Origin: Haemophilus haemolyticus
GTDB lineage: Bacteria; Pseudomonadota; Gammaproteobacteria; Enterobacterales; Pasteurellaceae
Direction: 5' to 3'
Assembly (NCBI RefSeq): GCF_001679045.1
Contig: NZ_LYCK01000002.1
Coordinates: forward strand, 1-60,054
Length of the DNA stretch: 60,054 nucleotides
Each line of letters opens with the position of its first letter. The stretch's first letter is position 1. Position numbers and translations under genes: made by a program. This document shows, piece by piece, positions 7,736 to 16,924 of the stretch. A model generated the notes under the pieces. The model worked only from the letters and a program-made list of their open reading frames with translations. It was not told where the DNA came from and made no database searches.

Positions 7736-10507
7736 TTATTCCTTGTTCGTCACAATGACACGCAAGCAATCCAAACGCCAATTTGCTTTAGAAAGCTCGT
7801 CAAGTGATTGTATTCGTTGTTGTTCCAAAATATCAATTTCGCTCTGGCGAATATTTTTATTCACTGCTTGCAAAGCCTGTAAACGGTTAATTTCTGCGCT
7901 TAATTGTTGATCTGCTTGATTTTTAGCTTCGGCAATAATCGGTTCAGCTAAAGATTTTACGAGCTGATCGCCTAGCATGATCAAGGATTCAATATTGCTC
8001 CGTGCCATTTTCACCATTTGATTAGCAATATTTTTACCAAGTGGTTTCAATTTGCTATGCAATGTTTCAAAGGCAACCTGCTCACCAATGTTATTTCCTT
8101 TGTTATCAAGCAGCAGACGAATAGGCGTTGGTGGCAAGAAACGATTGAGCTGTAATCCTTTTGGCGATTGGCTTTCTACCACGTAAATCAATTCAATTAG
8201 TAAGGTTCCAGCTGGGAGTTGTTTATTCACAAGCAATGCCATTGCGGCTTTGCCAATATCACCAGAAGCAACAAGATCAATACCCTGGCGAATCATAGGA
8301 TGATCCCAAGTCAGAAACTCCATTTCTTCGCGAGCAAGGGCAAGTTCACGATCAAAGGTAACCGTCACACCTTCTTCTTTTAAACCTGGAAAATCGGGCA
8401 CAAGCATTGTCCCAGTTGGGCTAATCACAATACTATTTGCGCCAAGATCTTCTTGCTCTACGCCAATAATATCAAATAATTTTAAAGCAAAATTCACAAG
8501 CTCAGGCGAATTATCTTCATCAGCAATTTGGTCCGCTAACGCTTGTGCTTGCTCACCGCCATGAGAATTTAGCTCTAATAAACGATCGCGACCTTTTTCT
8601 AACTCAATCTTGAGTTTTTCCCGAGCGGTTTTAGTTTGTTTTAATAATTCAGAAAATTCATTCTCTGAAAGTGCGGTAGAATTTGACCGCACTTTTTCAA
8701 ACTCATCGGAAAACTGCGAAAATAATGCCATTCCCATTGGACAGGTTTGTTCAAAAGCATTGAGTCCCTCATTGTACCAACGCGCTAAACGGCTTTGAGG
8801 CGAATCTTTCGCACAAGGCACATAAATTTGCACATCACGTTTTTGTCCAATACGATCTAATCGGCCAATACATTGTTCCAATAAATCAGGATTTGTCGGT
8901 AAATCAAGTAACACTAAATTTGCCGCAAATTGGAAATTACGCCCTTCCGAGCCAATACTCGAACTCAGTAAAACCTGCGCGCCGTTTTCTAAATCAGCAA
9001 AATAAGCCGCGGATCTATCCCGTTCAATAATCGACATTTTTTCGTGGAATACTGCGGCGCGAATCGCCTCACGTTCACGTAAAATTTGTTCTAACTGAAT
9101 CGTCGTGGCCGCTGTCTGACAAATCACAAAAATTTTTTCATCGCGATGTAGTTTGAGGAAATCAATCAGCCAATCAATTTTATTATTCTCTTCCGAGAGT
9201 GTAATTTGATGGTAAACACGGTGCGGAAAACCTTTCACGCCTTGGTGTGTATTGCGGAATAACATTCGCCCCGTGCCATGACGATCAATTAAGGCTTGAA
9301 TTAGTTCCTGACGGGCACGATGCTGTTCCTCATCATTATTTGATGCAATCGCTTTAAAAAGTGGCTCGACATCTTGTTCAAGCAACAAATCAGAAATATG
9401 ATTTTTTTCTACCGCACTTAATGCCTTATTTGCCACCAAAGATTCAACAGCATTAACCACAGGTTGGTAGCGTTCCTGTTCTTTCACAAAGGTTTGATAA
9501 TCAAAGAAACGTTCTGGATCCAGTAAGCGCAAACGAGCAAAATGACTTTCTTGCCCAAGTTGTTCTGGGGTTGCCGTGAGTAACAAGACGGATGGAATGA
9601 TGCAAGCAAGCTGTTCAACTAATAAATAAGCCGCACTTGGTGAAGATTCAGACCACACGAGGTGATGTGCCTCATCCACAATTAAACAGTCAAATTGAGC
9701 ATCAAGCGCCTGCTCTACTCGATTAGGATGCGTTTCTAACCAATTCAGCGAACAAATAATTAAGCTTTCCGTTGTAAATGGATTAACGGCATCAAGATCA
9801 AAATCGTTGCAACGTTCTTCATCAAAAAGTGAAAAATGCAAATTAAAACGACGAAGCATTTCCACCATCCATTGATGTTGCAACGTTTCTGGCACGATAA
9901 TAAGAACACGTTGCACTTTCTCAGCAAAAAGTTGATTCTGCAAAATCATTCCTGCTTCAATGGTTTTCCCTAAACCAACCTCATCCGCCAATAACACTCG
10001 AGGATTAACTCGATTACCGACTTCAGATGCAATATGAATCTGATGAGGAATTAAACCCGCACGCGTTCCGCGTAAACCACGCAATGGCGATTTAAATTGT
10101 GCTTGCTGATGACAAAGCGTGCGATAACGCAATGCAAAATGACTGCTGCGATCAATTTGCGCTGAAAAGAGGCGATCTTTTGCTTGGCTAAAAGAAATAA
10201 TCGGTGAAATATCACGTTCTTGCACAATGACATCTTCACCTTGTGGATTTTTAACTAAATAAAATAGCAAACCGTTCATATTTTGAACGTCTAAAATCTC
10301 ACCTTGCCAGCCAGCTTGATGGGATAATGTTTCATCTTTACTAAATACAATTCGGCTTAAAGGCGCTTGTGCAGCAGCATATATACGCGTTTCATCTGCA
10401 GCTGGGAAATAAATCGTGACAGTTCTTTGATCTAATGCGGTAATGATACCTAATCCTAAAGCGTTTTCACTTTCACTCAACCAGCGCTGACCAATAGCAA
10501 AGGGCAT
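7736..10507 (-). CDS. rapA: RapA (HepA), RNA polymerase-recycling ATPase
   Basis: A Swi2/Snf2 ATPase that binds core RNA polymerase and promotes its release and reuse after transcription. It has 923 residues, with an N-terminal Tudor-like pair, a helicase core and a long C-terminal domain. Walker A is DEVGLGKT (175-182) and Walker B is DEAH (278-281). The C-terminal helicase lobe shows [14 protein letters not shown] and [11 protein letters not shown]. The ATG at 10507 gives the canonical [11 protein letters not shown] start; the 22 upstream codons of open frame do not fit the family. An inverted pair of uptake signals lies inside the coding region at 8668-8695. Confidence 0.97.
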   Translation of the reverse strand: MPFAIGQRWLSESENALGLGIITALDQRTVTIYFPAADETRIYAAAQAPLSRIVFSKDETLSHQAGWQGEILDVQNMNGLLFYLVKNPQGEDVIVQERDISPIISFSQAKDRLFSAQIDRSSHFALRYRTLCHQQAQFKSPLRGLRGTRAGLIPHQIHIASEVGNRVNPRVLLADEVGLGKTIEAGMILQNQLFAEKVQRVLIIVPETLQHQWMVEMLRRFNLHFSLFDEERCNDFDLDAVNPFTTESLIICSLNWLETHPNRVEQALDAQFDCLIVDEAHHLVWSESSPSAAYLLVEQLACIIPSVLLLTATPEQLGQESHFARLRLLDPERFFDYQTFVKEQERYQPVVNAVESLVANKALSAVEKNHISDLLLEQDVEPLFKAIASNNDEEQHRARQELIQALIDRHGTGRMLFRNTHQGVKGFPHRVYHQITLSEENNKIDWLIDFLKLHRDEKIFVICQTAATTIQLEQILREREAIRAAVFHEKMSIIERDRSAAYFADLENGAQVLLSSSIGSEGRNFQFAANLVLLDLPTNPDLLEQCIGRLDRIGQKRDVQIYVPCAKDSPQSRLARWYNEGLNAFEQTCPMGMALFSQFSDEFEKVRSNSTALSENEFSELLKQTKTAREKLKIELEKGRDRLLELNSHGGEQAQALADQIADEDNSPELVNFALKLFDIIGVEQEDLGANSIVISPTGTMLVPDFPGLKEEGVTVTFDRELALAREEMEFLTWDHPMIRQGIDLVASGDIGKAAMALLVNKQLPAGTLLIELIYVVESQSPKGLQLNRFLPPTPIRLLLDNKGNNIGEQVAFETLHSKLKPLGKNIANQMVKMARSNIESLIMLGDQLVKSLAEPIIAEAKNQADQQLSAEINRLQALQAVNKNIRQSEIDILEQQRIQSLDELSKANWRLDCLRVIVTNKE

Positions 10508-10617
10508 AATAATTCTCTTTCTGATTTGTATTGATAAAATTTGGGGGCTTATTGTAGCTTGCTTAAATAGCAAAAGAAATTAATAAAAGAGAATAAAAAA
10601 TGGATTAAAGAAATAAA

Positions 10618-10694
<77 letters not shown>

Positions 10695-10742
10695 ATTCAA
10701 AGGATTTCTTTTGTACGGAATTTCAAGACAATATAAAAGAAG

Positions 10743-10819
10743 TGGTCGGCGAGATAGGATTTGAACCTACGACCCACTGGTCCCAAACCAGTTGCGCTAC
10801 CAAGCTGCGCTACTCGCCG
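10743..10819 (-). tRNA. tRNA-Pro (anticodon TGG)
   Basis: A 77-nt cloverleaf with the acceptor stem CGGCGAG/CTCGCCG, discriminator A and an encoded CCA. The anticodon loop is TTTGGGA in a CTGG/CCAG stem, giving anticodon TGG. The T-arm contains GGTTCAAATCC. It lies just downstream of a strong promoter and 48 bases before tRNA-Arg. Confidence 0.96.
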
Positions 10820-10832
10820 ACGAGTGCGGTCA

Positions 10833-10860
10833 ATTATAGGTTTGTTTTTATCTCAGTCAA
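10833..10860 (-). promoter_or_regulatory. Promoter of the tRNA-Pro/tRNA-Arg unit
   Basis: TTGACT (10855-10860) and TATAAT (10833-10838), 16 bases apart on the minus strand. The -10 box ends 13 bases before the tRNA-Pro 5' end, so the leader is only a few bases long. Confidence 0.88.
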
Positions 10861-10997
10861 TTAATTTTTTGATTTTTTAATTTAATTGTTCAAAATTATT
10901 CCACTTTAGGAAAAACGCCACCTTTTTCGTTGTAAAAAAACCATTGTCCGCTAAAATAGCAAACGCTTTCTTTCCCATCATTCAAAAGGACAGCCAA

Positions 10998-11846
10998 ATG
11001 ACCGCACAAATCATCTCTGGTACCGCACTTTCAAAAAAAATTAAAGCCGATGTGGCAGATAAAATCACCCATTACGTTAAGCAAGGAAAACGCGCACCTG
11101 GGCTTGCAGTCATTCTCGTGGGTGCAGATCCTGCTTCGCAAATCTACGTCGGTAATAAACGTAAAAGCTGTGAAGAAATTGGCATTCTCTCTAAATCTTA
11201 TGATCTGCCAGATACCACCACTCAAGAGGAATTGTTAGCGGTTATTGACCAGCTTAATGCAGATGAAGGTATTGACGGTATTTTGGTGCAGCTACCGTTA
11301 CCCAAACAAATTAATACCGAAGCAATAATTGAAAGAATCGACCCTAAAAAAGATGTGGATGGTTTCCATCCTTACAATGTTGGGCTTTTATGTCAACGTA
11401 TTCCAACTTTACGTGCGTGCACCCCTTATGGCGTAATGAAACTATTAGAAACAACGGGTATTGACCTACATGGCAAACACGCGGTAATTGTAGGCGCATC
11501 CAATATTGTCGGTCGTCCAATGTCTTTAGAATTATTATTAGCAGGCGCAACCGTCACAGTAACTCATCGATTCACCAAAGATTTAGAAAACCATGTTCGC
11601 CAAGCAGATATACTTGTCGTCGCGGTAGGTAAGCCGAATTTGATCCCAGGAGATTGGATCAAAGAAAGTGCGGTAGTAATTGATGTCGGAATTAACCGTG
11701 TAGATGGAAAATTAGTAGGCGATGTGGAGTTTGACAAAGCAGCCGAAAAAGCGGCTTATATTACCCCCGTTCCTGGCGGTGTTGGACCGATGACCGTTGC
11801 AATGTTAATGAGCAATACGCTTTACGCTTATGAACACAACAAATAG
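10998..11846 (+). CDS. folD: FolD, methylene-THF dehydrogenase/cyclohydrolase
   Basis: Bifunctional enzyme that interconverts 5,10-methylene-, 5,10-methenyl- and 10-formyl-tetrahydrofolate using NADP. It has 282 residues. Catalytic Tyr50 and Lys54 lie in the YVGNKRKSC segment, the GASNIVGRP nucleotide-binding motif is near 165-173, and the [10 protein letters not shown] signature is near the C-terminus. The frame is open from 10944, but MTAQIISG at 10998 has an AAAGGACA ribosome site and fits the family. It supplies formyl donor for Fmt, also encoded in this window. Confidence 0.97.
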   Translation: MTAQIISGTALSKKIKADVADKITHYVKQGKRAPGLAVILVGADPASQIYVGNKRKSCEEIGILSKSYDLPDTTTQEELLAVIDQLNADEGIDGILVQLPLPKQINTEAIIERIDPKKDVDGFHPYNVGLLCQRIPTLRACTPYGVMKLLETTGIDLHGKHAVIVGASNIVGRPMSLELLLAGATVTVTHRFTKDLENHVRQADILVVAVGKPNLIPGDWIKESAVVIDVGINRVDGKLVGDVEFDKAAEKAAYITPVPGGVGPMTVAMLMSNTLYAYEHNK

Positions 11847-11876
11847 CTCTGTATAAAAAAATCCTATAACAAGAAA

Positions 11877-11914
11877 AATGGGTTAAAGCCTTATTCGCTT
11901 TAACCCATTTATTT
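11877..11914. terminator. Bidirectional terminator between folD and the DASS transporter
   Basis: AAATGGGTTAAAG and CTTTAACCCATTT form a 13-bp perfect stem with a 9-base loop, with A and T runs outside. It serves both convergent genes. Confidence 0.9.
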
Positions 11915-11951
11915 TAATCACTAAAAAATTCAGTAAATAATCAAATCTAAA

Positions 11952-13337
11952 TTAGTTCAACCAGAACATATAACCGACAGTCGCAATCACAACGATACAC
12001 ACTAAATTCAATACGAAACCAGCTTTTACCATTTCACTTTGTTTCACTTGACCAGAACCGAATACAATAGCATTTGGTGGCGTTGCAACTGGTAGCATGA
12101 AGGCACAAGATGCACCAAGACCAATAATTAATGCTAAACCAATTTCTGGCATACCCAAGGATTGGGCGATAGAAATAAAGATCGGGACGAGTAGTGCCGC
12201 ACTTGCTGTGTTAGAGGTAAATTCAGTTAAGAAAATAATGAATGCTGCCACTAACAAGCCAATAAGATAGAAATGTTGTCCTTCAATCATAAAGACAATG
12301 CTATCTGCTAAAATCTTGCTTGCTCCAGAATCCTTCAATACCGCACTTAGCGTCAATCCACCACCGAAAAGCATTAATACGCCCCAATCGGTACTTTCTT
12401 GAATTTGTTTCCAGCTTGCAATGCCCGTAGAACAAATCACAATAGCAGCTAATAAAGCGACGACACTATCAAAGCTCGCAATATTTTTCTGCAAACCAAG
12501 TAAGCCTGAAATTAGAGGATTAATTTGCCCACTAAATACCCAAGTTAAAGCAATCACAACAAAAATAACAAGTGTTAATACACGCACTGAATTCATTTCA
12601 ATGCTTTCAAAAGATTGCTCAAAATTAATATGAAGTTTTGGCTTAAAAATAATGTAAAGCGTACCAATCATCAGTGGTAGCAAAATGATCATTATTGGTA
12701 AACCGTACCATAACCAATCTGCAAAAGTTAAATGCAGGTTACTTGCTACAATCGCATTCGGTGGACTACCCACAAGGGTTCCCATACCACCAATTGATGC
12801 ACTATAAGCAATCCCTAACAACACAAACACATAAGTATTATGTTCTTTTTCACGATCAAGTTGGCTTAAAATTCCCATTGCAAGGGGTAACATCATGGCT
12901 GCAGTTGCCGTGTTACTCATCCACATAGAAAGGAAGGCTGTAATCAAAAAGAGATAAATAATGGCAATAAATAGATTACCGCGCGCTAACGCCATAATCT
13001 TATTAGCAATCATTTTATCAAGTTTTTGAATATGTAAGGCTGTAGCCAAAGAAAAGCCACCAAAGAATAAAAAGATTGTAGGATCAGCAAAAGCCACTAA
13101 AGCTTGCTTAGTACTCACTAAATCTAGCGCAATCGCCAATAATGGCACCAATAATGCGGTAACCGTAACATGCAATGCCTCGGTTAACCAAAGCACTGCG
13201 ACAAAAGCCAATAAAGCTAAACCAGCACTGGCCTTTGGCTCATAAGGTAGCACTTTTAATAACACAAAAAACAGCACTATATCTAAAATAAAAATAATGC
13301 CATTTTTGTGATTTTTGAAAGATTTCATCTCAGTCAT
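11952..13337 (-). CDS. DASS/SLC13 family sodium-coupled anion transporter
   Basis: A 461-residue inner-membrane transporter of the divalent anion:Na+ symporter family, which moves C4-dicarboxylates, citrate or related anions. The paired Ser-Asn-Thr substrate/sodium motifs are present at 141-143 and 375-377. Each repeat also has a PPNAIV loop (about 192-197 and near 418). The substrate cannot be told from sequence. The start has a strong GGAGGAGC ribosome site. It lies between folD and rraA. A partial CRP-like half-site (TGTGA at 13422) lies upstream, so catabolite control is possible but weakly supported. Confidence 0.9.
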   Translation of the reverse strand: MTEMKSFKNHKNGIIFILDIVLFFVLLKVLPYEPKASAGLALLAFVAVLWLTEALHVTVTALLVPLLAIALDLVSTKQALVAFADPTIFLFFGGFSLATALHIQKLDKMIANKIMALARGNLFIAIIYLFLITAFLSMWMSNTATAAMMLPLAMGILSQLDREKEHNTYVFVLLGIAYSASIGGMGTLVGSPPNAIVASNLHLTFADWLWYGLPIMIILLPLMIGTLYIIFKPKLHINFEQSFESIEMNSVRVLTLVIFVVIALTWVFSGQINPLISGLLGLQKNIASFDSVVALLAAIVICSTGIASWKQIQESTDWGVLMLFGGGLTLSAVLKDSGASKILADSIVFMIEGQHFYLIGLLVAAFIIFLTEFTSNTASAALLVPIFISIAQSLGMPEIGLALIIGLGASCAFMLPVATPPNAIVFGSGQVKQSEMVKAGFVLNLVCIVVIATVGYMFWLN

Positions 13338-13445
13338 AAAGCTCCTCCGTTAGTGTTCTAACTCGAACGGACTACAATGTTAAATGAATGTTAATAAGTT
13401 GCAATGCTCAATTTTCAGAAATGTGATCTAGTGCAATAAATTTCG

Positions 13446-13482
13446 ATAAAAAAAGTGCGGTTATTTTTCACCGCACTTTTGC
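13446..13482 (-). terminator. Paired uptake-signal terminator after rraA
   Basis: AAAAGTGCGGT and ACCGCACTTTT as an inverted pair with an 8-base loop, followed on the minus strand by a run of T. It lies ten bases past the rraA stop codon. Confidence 0.85.
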
Positions 13483-13491
13483 TCTTTTGTA

Positions 13492-13989
13492 TTATTCGTC
13501 CGAATCATCTAAATCTAAGGGCTCTTGCGAGAGTATAATTCCTGTCAGATCTGCGTAGATATAATCTTCCGGGAAAAAGGTTACGCCACCAAAGTTTACC
13601 GGAACATCACTCTCCCCAGCTGTGCTTTCATCTGCACTGACAGGAATTGGCGCAAGGGCATGAATACCAATATCGAGGTTTTCTAATTGCTGAATTTGGC
13701 GTACTGCACCATATACAATAATACCTTCCCAACCATTATCAACAGCGAGTTGAGCCAATTCCGCATCAATCAAACCACGGCGTACCGCACCACCGCCATC
13801 AATGACAAGCACTCGACCTTCGCCATTTTCTTCTAATACTTCAGCAATTAATCCATTACTTTCAAAGCATTTTACCGTAGTGACTTTACCGTAAAAATTA
13901 CTTACGCCACCAAAGCTTGAAAAAATTGGCTCCACTACATCCACTTGTTCTGCATAAAGATCGCAAAGTTCTGAAGTATCAATAAACAT
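13492..13989 (-). CDS. rraA: RraA, regulator of ribonuclease E activity
   Basis: A 165-residue protein that binds RNase E and lowers mRNA turnover. The family fold is shown by the [20 protein letters not shown] segment and [10 protein letters not shown]. It was long misannotated as the MenG methyltransferase because it sits beside menA, the arrangement also seen here. RraA proteins are ring-shaped trimers. The acidic C-terminal tail (LDLDDSDE) is typical. The ATG has an AGGGGAAAG ribosome site. It lies 51 bases downstream of menA on the same strand. Confidence 0.95.
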   Translation of the reverse strand: MFIDTSELCDLYAEQVDVVEPIFSSFGGVSNFYGKVTTVKCFESNGLIAEVLEENGEGRVLVIDGGGAVRRGLIDAELAQLAVDNGWEGIIVYGAVRQIQQLENLDIGIHALAPIPVSADESTAGESDVPVNFGGVTFFPEDYIYADLTGIILSQEPLDLDDSDE

Positions 13990-14040
13990 AACTTTCCCCT
14001 ATCGATTGTTGAAATTTTGTTTGCTTTAGTATATGCCGAT

Positions 14041-14952
14041 TTAGCCGATAAGCAAGCCTAAACTAAACAAGATATTGATTAATAACGAAATCATAGACAT
14101 TTGAGCCAACATTGGACGCAATTCACTTGGCTGCTGACTGCGATAAACAAAGATCGCATGTTTAGCTAACAACGGCATTGCCAATACAAATAAATAATTT
14201 GTCCAAGAAATGGACGTTGCCACCACAAATGCTAAATAACATAAGGCCGCCACACTTAATAAAATACAGTGGTAAACTCTCCCCTTATATGCACCTAAAC
14301 GAACAGCTAAGGTATTTTTGCCAGCTTTCGCATCCTGTTCAATATCGCGTAAATTATTGATATTTAATACCGCACTTGCCAATAAGCCAGAACCAATAGC
14401 TGGCAAAATAATGTGGCTATCAATACTGTGAGTTTGCAAATAATAAGTGCCGCCAACGCCAAGCAAACCAAAAAAGACTAATACAGAAATATCGCCCAAT
14501 CCCATATAGCCATAAGGTTTTGCCCCAACCGTGTAAGTAATGGCAGCAACAATAGCTAAAATGCCAAGCCCAGAGAAAGCTAATAAATCCGAGAGGTTTT
14601 CATAAGCGATACCAATCAAGAAACTTCCTGAAAGAAAACTGGCCACCACCATTAGAATTAATCCCCATTTCAGTTCTTTTGCTGAAATGGCGCCTTTTTG
14701 AATGCCACGTAATGGCCCAATACGTTCTTCAGTATCTGAACCTTTTTGATGATCCCCATAATCATTGGCAAAATTAGAAAGCACCTGCAATAAAATTGTC
14801 GTGAGTAAACAAAGCGCCATTACAAGCCCATTAAAACCTTGTGGATTCGCCCAATAACCTAATGCCGAACCTGTAAAAATCGATGCCAACGCTAAGGGCA
14901 AAGTTTTCGGTCGAGCCGTTTCCCACCATATTTTCAATTTTTCATTTGTCAT
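14041..14952 (-). CDS. menA: MenA, DHNA octaprenyltransferase
   Basis: Membrane prenyltransferase that attaches the isoprenoid chain to 1,4-dihydroxy-2-naphthoate, giving demethylmenaquinone, the main anaerobic quinone of Haemophilus. It is a 303-residue UbiA-superfamily protein with about eight membrane segments. The first Asp-rich motif is NDYGDHQKGSD and the second is NNLRDIEQDAKAGK. A GTG start further upstream would lie inside an uptake signal; the ATG at 14952 agrees with the family. It is divergent from trmO and co-directional with rraA, as in E. coli. Confidence 0.95.
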   Translation of the reverse strand: MTNEKLKIWWETARPKTLPLALASIFTGSALGYWANPQGFNGLVMALCLLTTILLQVLSNFANDYGDHQKGSDTEERIGPLRGIQKGAISAKELKWGLILMVVASFLSGSFLIGIAYENLSDLLAFSGLGILAIVAAITYTVGAKPYGYMGLGDISVLVFFGLLGVGGTYYLQTHSIDSHIILPAIGSGLLASAVLNINNLRDIEQDAKAGKNTLAVRLGAYKGRVYHCILLSVAALCYLAFVVATSISWTNYLFVLAMPLLAKHAIFVYRSQQPSELRPMLAQMSMISLLINILFSLGLLIG

Positions 14953-15013
14953 TTTTTTTGACCGCACTTTTGATTACAATAGGCCGCGTATTCTACACTA
15001 AGACACCCAATTT

Positions 15014-15733
15014 ATGAATGATTTAACCTTATCGCCTATCGCCATTATCCACACGCCTTATAAAGAAAAATTCTCCGTACCACGCCAACCTAATTTAGTT
15101 GAAGATGGTGTAGGCATTGTAGAACTCTTACCGCCGTATAATTCACCTGAAGCCGTGAGAGGATTGGAACAATTCAGTCACCTTTGGTTAATTTTTCAGT
15201 TCGACCAAATCCAACAAGGAAAATGGCAACCCACCGTACGCCCTCCGCGCTTAGGCGGTAATCAACGAGTTGGCGTGTTTGCTTCACGCGCAACGCACCG
15301 TCCGAATCCTCTTGGTTTATCCAAAGTCGAATTACGTCAAGTAGAATGTATCAACGGTAACGTTTTTCTCCATTTAGGTGCAGTGGATTTAGTGGATGGC
15401 ACGCCCATTTTCGATATCAAACCCTATATTGTCTATGCGGATAGTGAGCCAAATGCGCAATCGAGCTTTGCCCAAGAAAAACCTCCAGTAAAACTGACTG
15501 TTGAATTTACCGAGCAAGCCAAAAGTGCGGTAAAAAAACGAGAAGAAAAACGACCGCACTTAAGTCGTTTCATTCGCCAAGTGCTAGAGCAAGATCCTCG
15601 TCCAGCCTATCAACAAGGTAAACCAAGTGATCGTATTTATGGAATGAGTTTGTACGAATTTAATGTGAAATGGCGAATTAAAGCGGGCACGGTGAATTGT
15701 GTAGAAGTGATTGAAATAGAAAAAGACAAATAG
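15014..15733 (+). CDS. trmO: TrmO, tRNA t6A37 methyltransferase
   Basis: SAM-dependent enzyme that methylates N6-threonylcarbamoyladenosine at position 37 of tRNA-Thr to m6t6A. It has 239 residues, with an N-terminal beta-barrel domain (about 1-135) and a C-terminal domain. Family motifs are ATHRPNPLG and DIKPYI. The H. influenzae protein (HI0510) is the structural prototype of the family (formerly YaeB/TsaA). Two uptake signals in opposite orientation lie within codons at about 15525 and 15553. Its substrate modification depends on TsaD, encoded elsewhere in this window. Confidence 0.94.
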   Translation: MNDLTLSPIAIIHTPYKEKFSVPRQPNLVEDGVGIVELLPPYNSPEAVRGLEQFSHLWLIFQFDQIQQGKWQPTVRPPRLGGNQRVGVFASRATHRPNPLGLSKVELRQVECINGNVFLHLGAVDLVDGTPIFDIKPYIVYADSEPNAQSSFAQEKPPVKLTVEFTEQAKSAVKKREEKRPHLSRFIRQVLEQDPRPAYQQGKPSDRIYGMSLYEFNVKWRIKAGTVNCVEVIEIEKDK

Positions 15734-15747
15734 ATAGAATATGTAAA

Positions 15748-15771
15748 TAAGGCAGGGAATCCCTGCCTTAG
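15748..15771. terminator. Hairpin between convergent trmO and tehA
   Basis: TAAGGCAGGG and CCCTGCCTTA form a perfect 10-bp stem with a 3-base loop. Only weak U-runs follow, but the position between convergent genes supports a terminator. Confidence 0.75.
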
Positions 15772-15785
15772 TCGATTTAAATGCC

Positions 15786-16730
15786 TTATTTTAAGAAAAA
15801 CTGCCCTTTAGCTAATTTAATAATTGTCATTAGAACTAATAAGCCAATCATTAAATTCGAGAAAACAAAGGCAAAAATAGACACGCCTTGTAAAACATTG
15901 CCATGATAGAAAGCGATAGCACTGTTTGCCATAGACGCTAATCCGAATGAGAATCCCCATAAGCCAATGTTAAGTCCTTTTTCCACAATCCAAGGGAATA
16001 ATCGCAATAAGAAAAATAATTGCAAGAATCCATATCCCCAAAGGATTTTAACTAAAGTATCCACTTCGCCATGATTGAGTGATAAATAAGCGGATGCGCC
16101 CACAAATGCAGGCGCCAGAATAATGCCCATTGTGGCTCTAAATGGCGGCTCAAGAGATGAAATTCGCAAATGTTGTAATAATACAGGCTCGAAAATAATC
16201 CATGCAACCATTCCTGCGCCGAAGAACAAATAACCTAAATCATGGTAACCGAGTAATGCCAATGAACTTGCACTTGTGAAATTTGCCGCTACTGCAGGCA
16301 AATAAAACGGAGGACGAGTAGATTTTTGTTCAAATACACCACCTTGCCATAATTCACTGATACGCAATGATGAGAAAAGTAACTGTCCTACAGTACCAAC
16401 CCAAATCATCACTTCAGCTATTAAAGGATTCCAACGATAAATAATATCGCCCACTAACATGGTTGTAATAGGAATCAACGCAATAAAGGAAAAACGAACT
16501 GGGCAATGATACTCTGCACGAACTTCCTCAAAGTAATAACGAAGTTTATACGCATACATTAAAATAAATAAAATCCAGACCGCACTTGCTACGATGCCAA
16601 GAACATCACTTACCATTCGCGTAGCAGGAAATAAATTTTCTAGATGAAACCAAGCCAAAGATAAGGCCGCCAAACCAAGAGGAATACCGAAATATCCTGT
16701 TGGAAGAGGAAAAGGTTTTGTTGTACTCAT
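15786..16730 (-). CDS. tehA: TehA, SLAC1-type anion channel
   Basis: Inner-membrane anion channel of the TehA/SLAC1 family with ten membrane segments and 314 residues. The pore-gating Phe262 (in FSFGLASM) and Gly15 (in TGYFG) are both in place, as in the crystallised H. influenzae protein HI0511. The gene is named for tellurite resistance when overexpressed; the physiological role is anion conductance. The start at 16730 gives MSTTKPFPLPTG; upstream codons do not fit. tehB is not adjacent. It follows rpoC on the same strand but is separated from it by over 190 bases and a terminator. Confidence 0.95.
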   Translation of the reverse strand: MSTTKPFPLPTGYFGIPLGLAALSLAWFHLENLFPATRMVSDVLGIVASAVWILFILMYAYKLRYYFEEVRAEYHCPVRFSFIALIPITTMLVGDIIYRWNPLIAEVMIWVGTVGQLLFSSLRISELWQGGVFEQKSTRPPFYLPAVAANFTSASSLALLGYHDLGYLFFGAGMVAWIIFEPVLLQHLRISSLEPPFRATMGIILAPAFVGASAYLSLNHGEVDTLVKILWGYGFLQLFFLLRLFPWIVEKGLNIGLWGFSFGLASMANSAIAFYHGNVLQGVSIFAFVFSNLMIGLLVLMTIIKLAKGQFFLK

Positions 16731-16878
16731 AATATTATCCTTATTTTGAAAAATTTGAGCGAAGTGTAGCACAGCCATCAACAACAGACTTTTCTAAAAA
16801 TCTCAAATTTTTGTGAAATTTCTATAAAGAAACAAACTTATTGTTCTGGAATAAAACGTCTAGTAATTTTCATTCAAA

Positions 16879-16910
16879 TAAAAAACCCGAACTTTCATTC
16901 GGGTTTTCTT
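16879..16910 (-). terminator. rpoC terminator
   Basis: AAAACCCGAA and TTCGGGTTTT form a perfect 10-bp stem with a 6-base loop and U-rich flanks. It lies about 15 bases past the rpoC stop codon and ends the rpoBC transcript. Confidence 0.93.
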
Positions 16911-16924
16911 ATGTAGGGAATTAA

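Noticed and set aside
13411..13440. CRP site upstream of the DASS transporter gene
   Set aside because: Only one half (TGTGA) is good; the second half does not match TCACA. Kept as a remark, not called.
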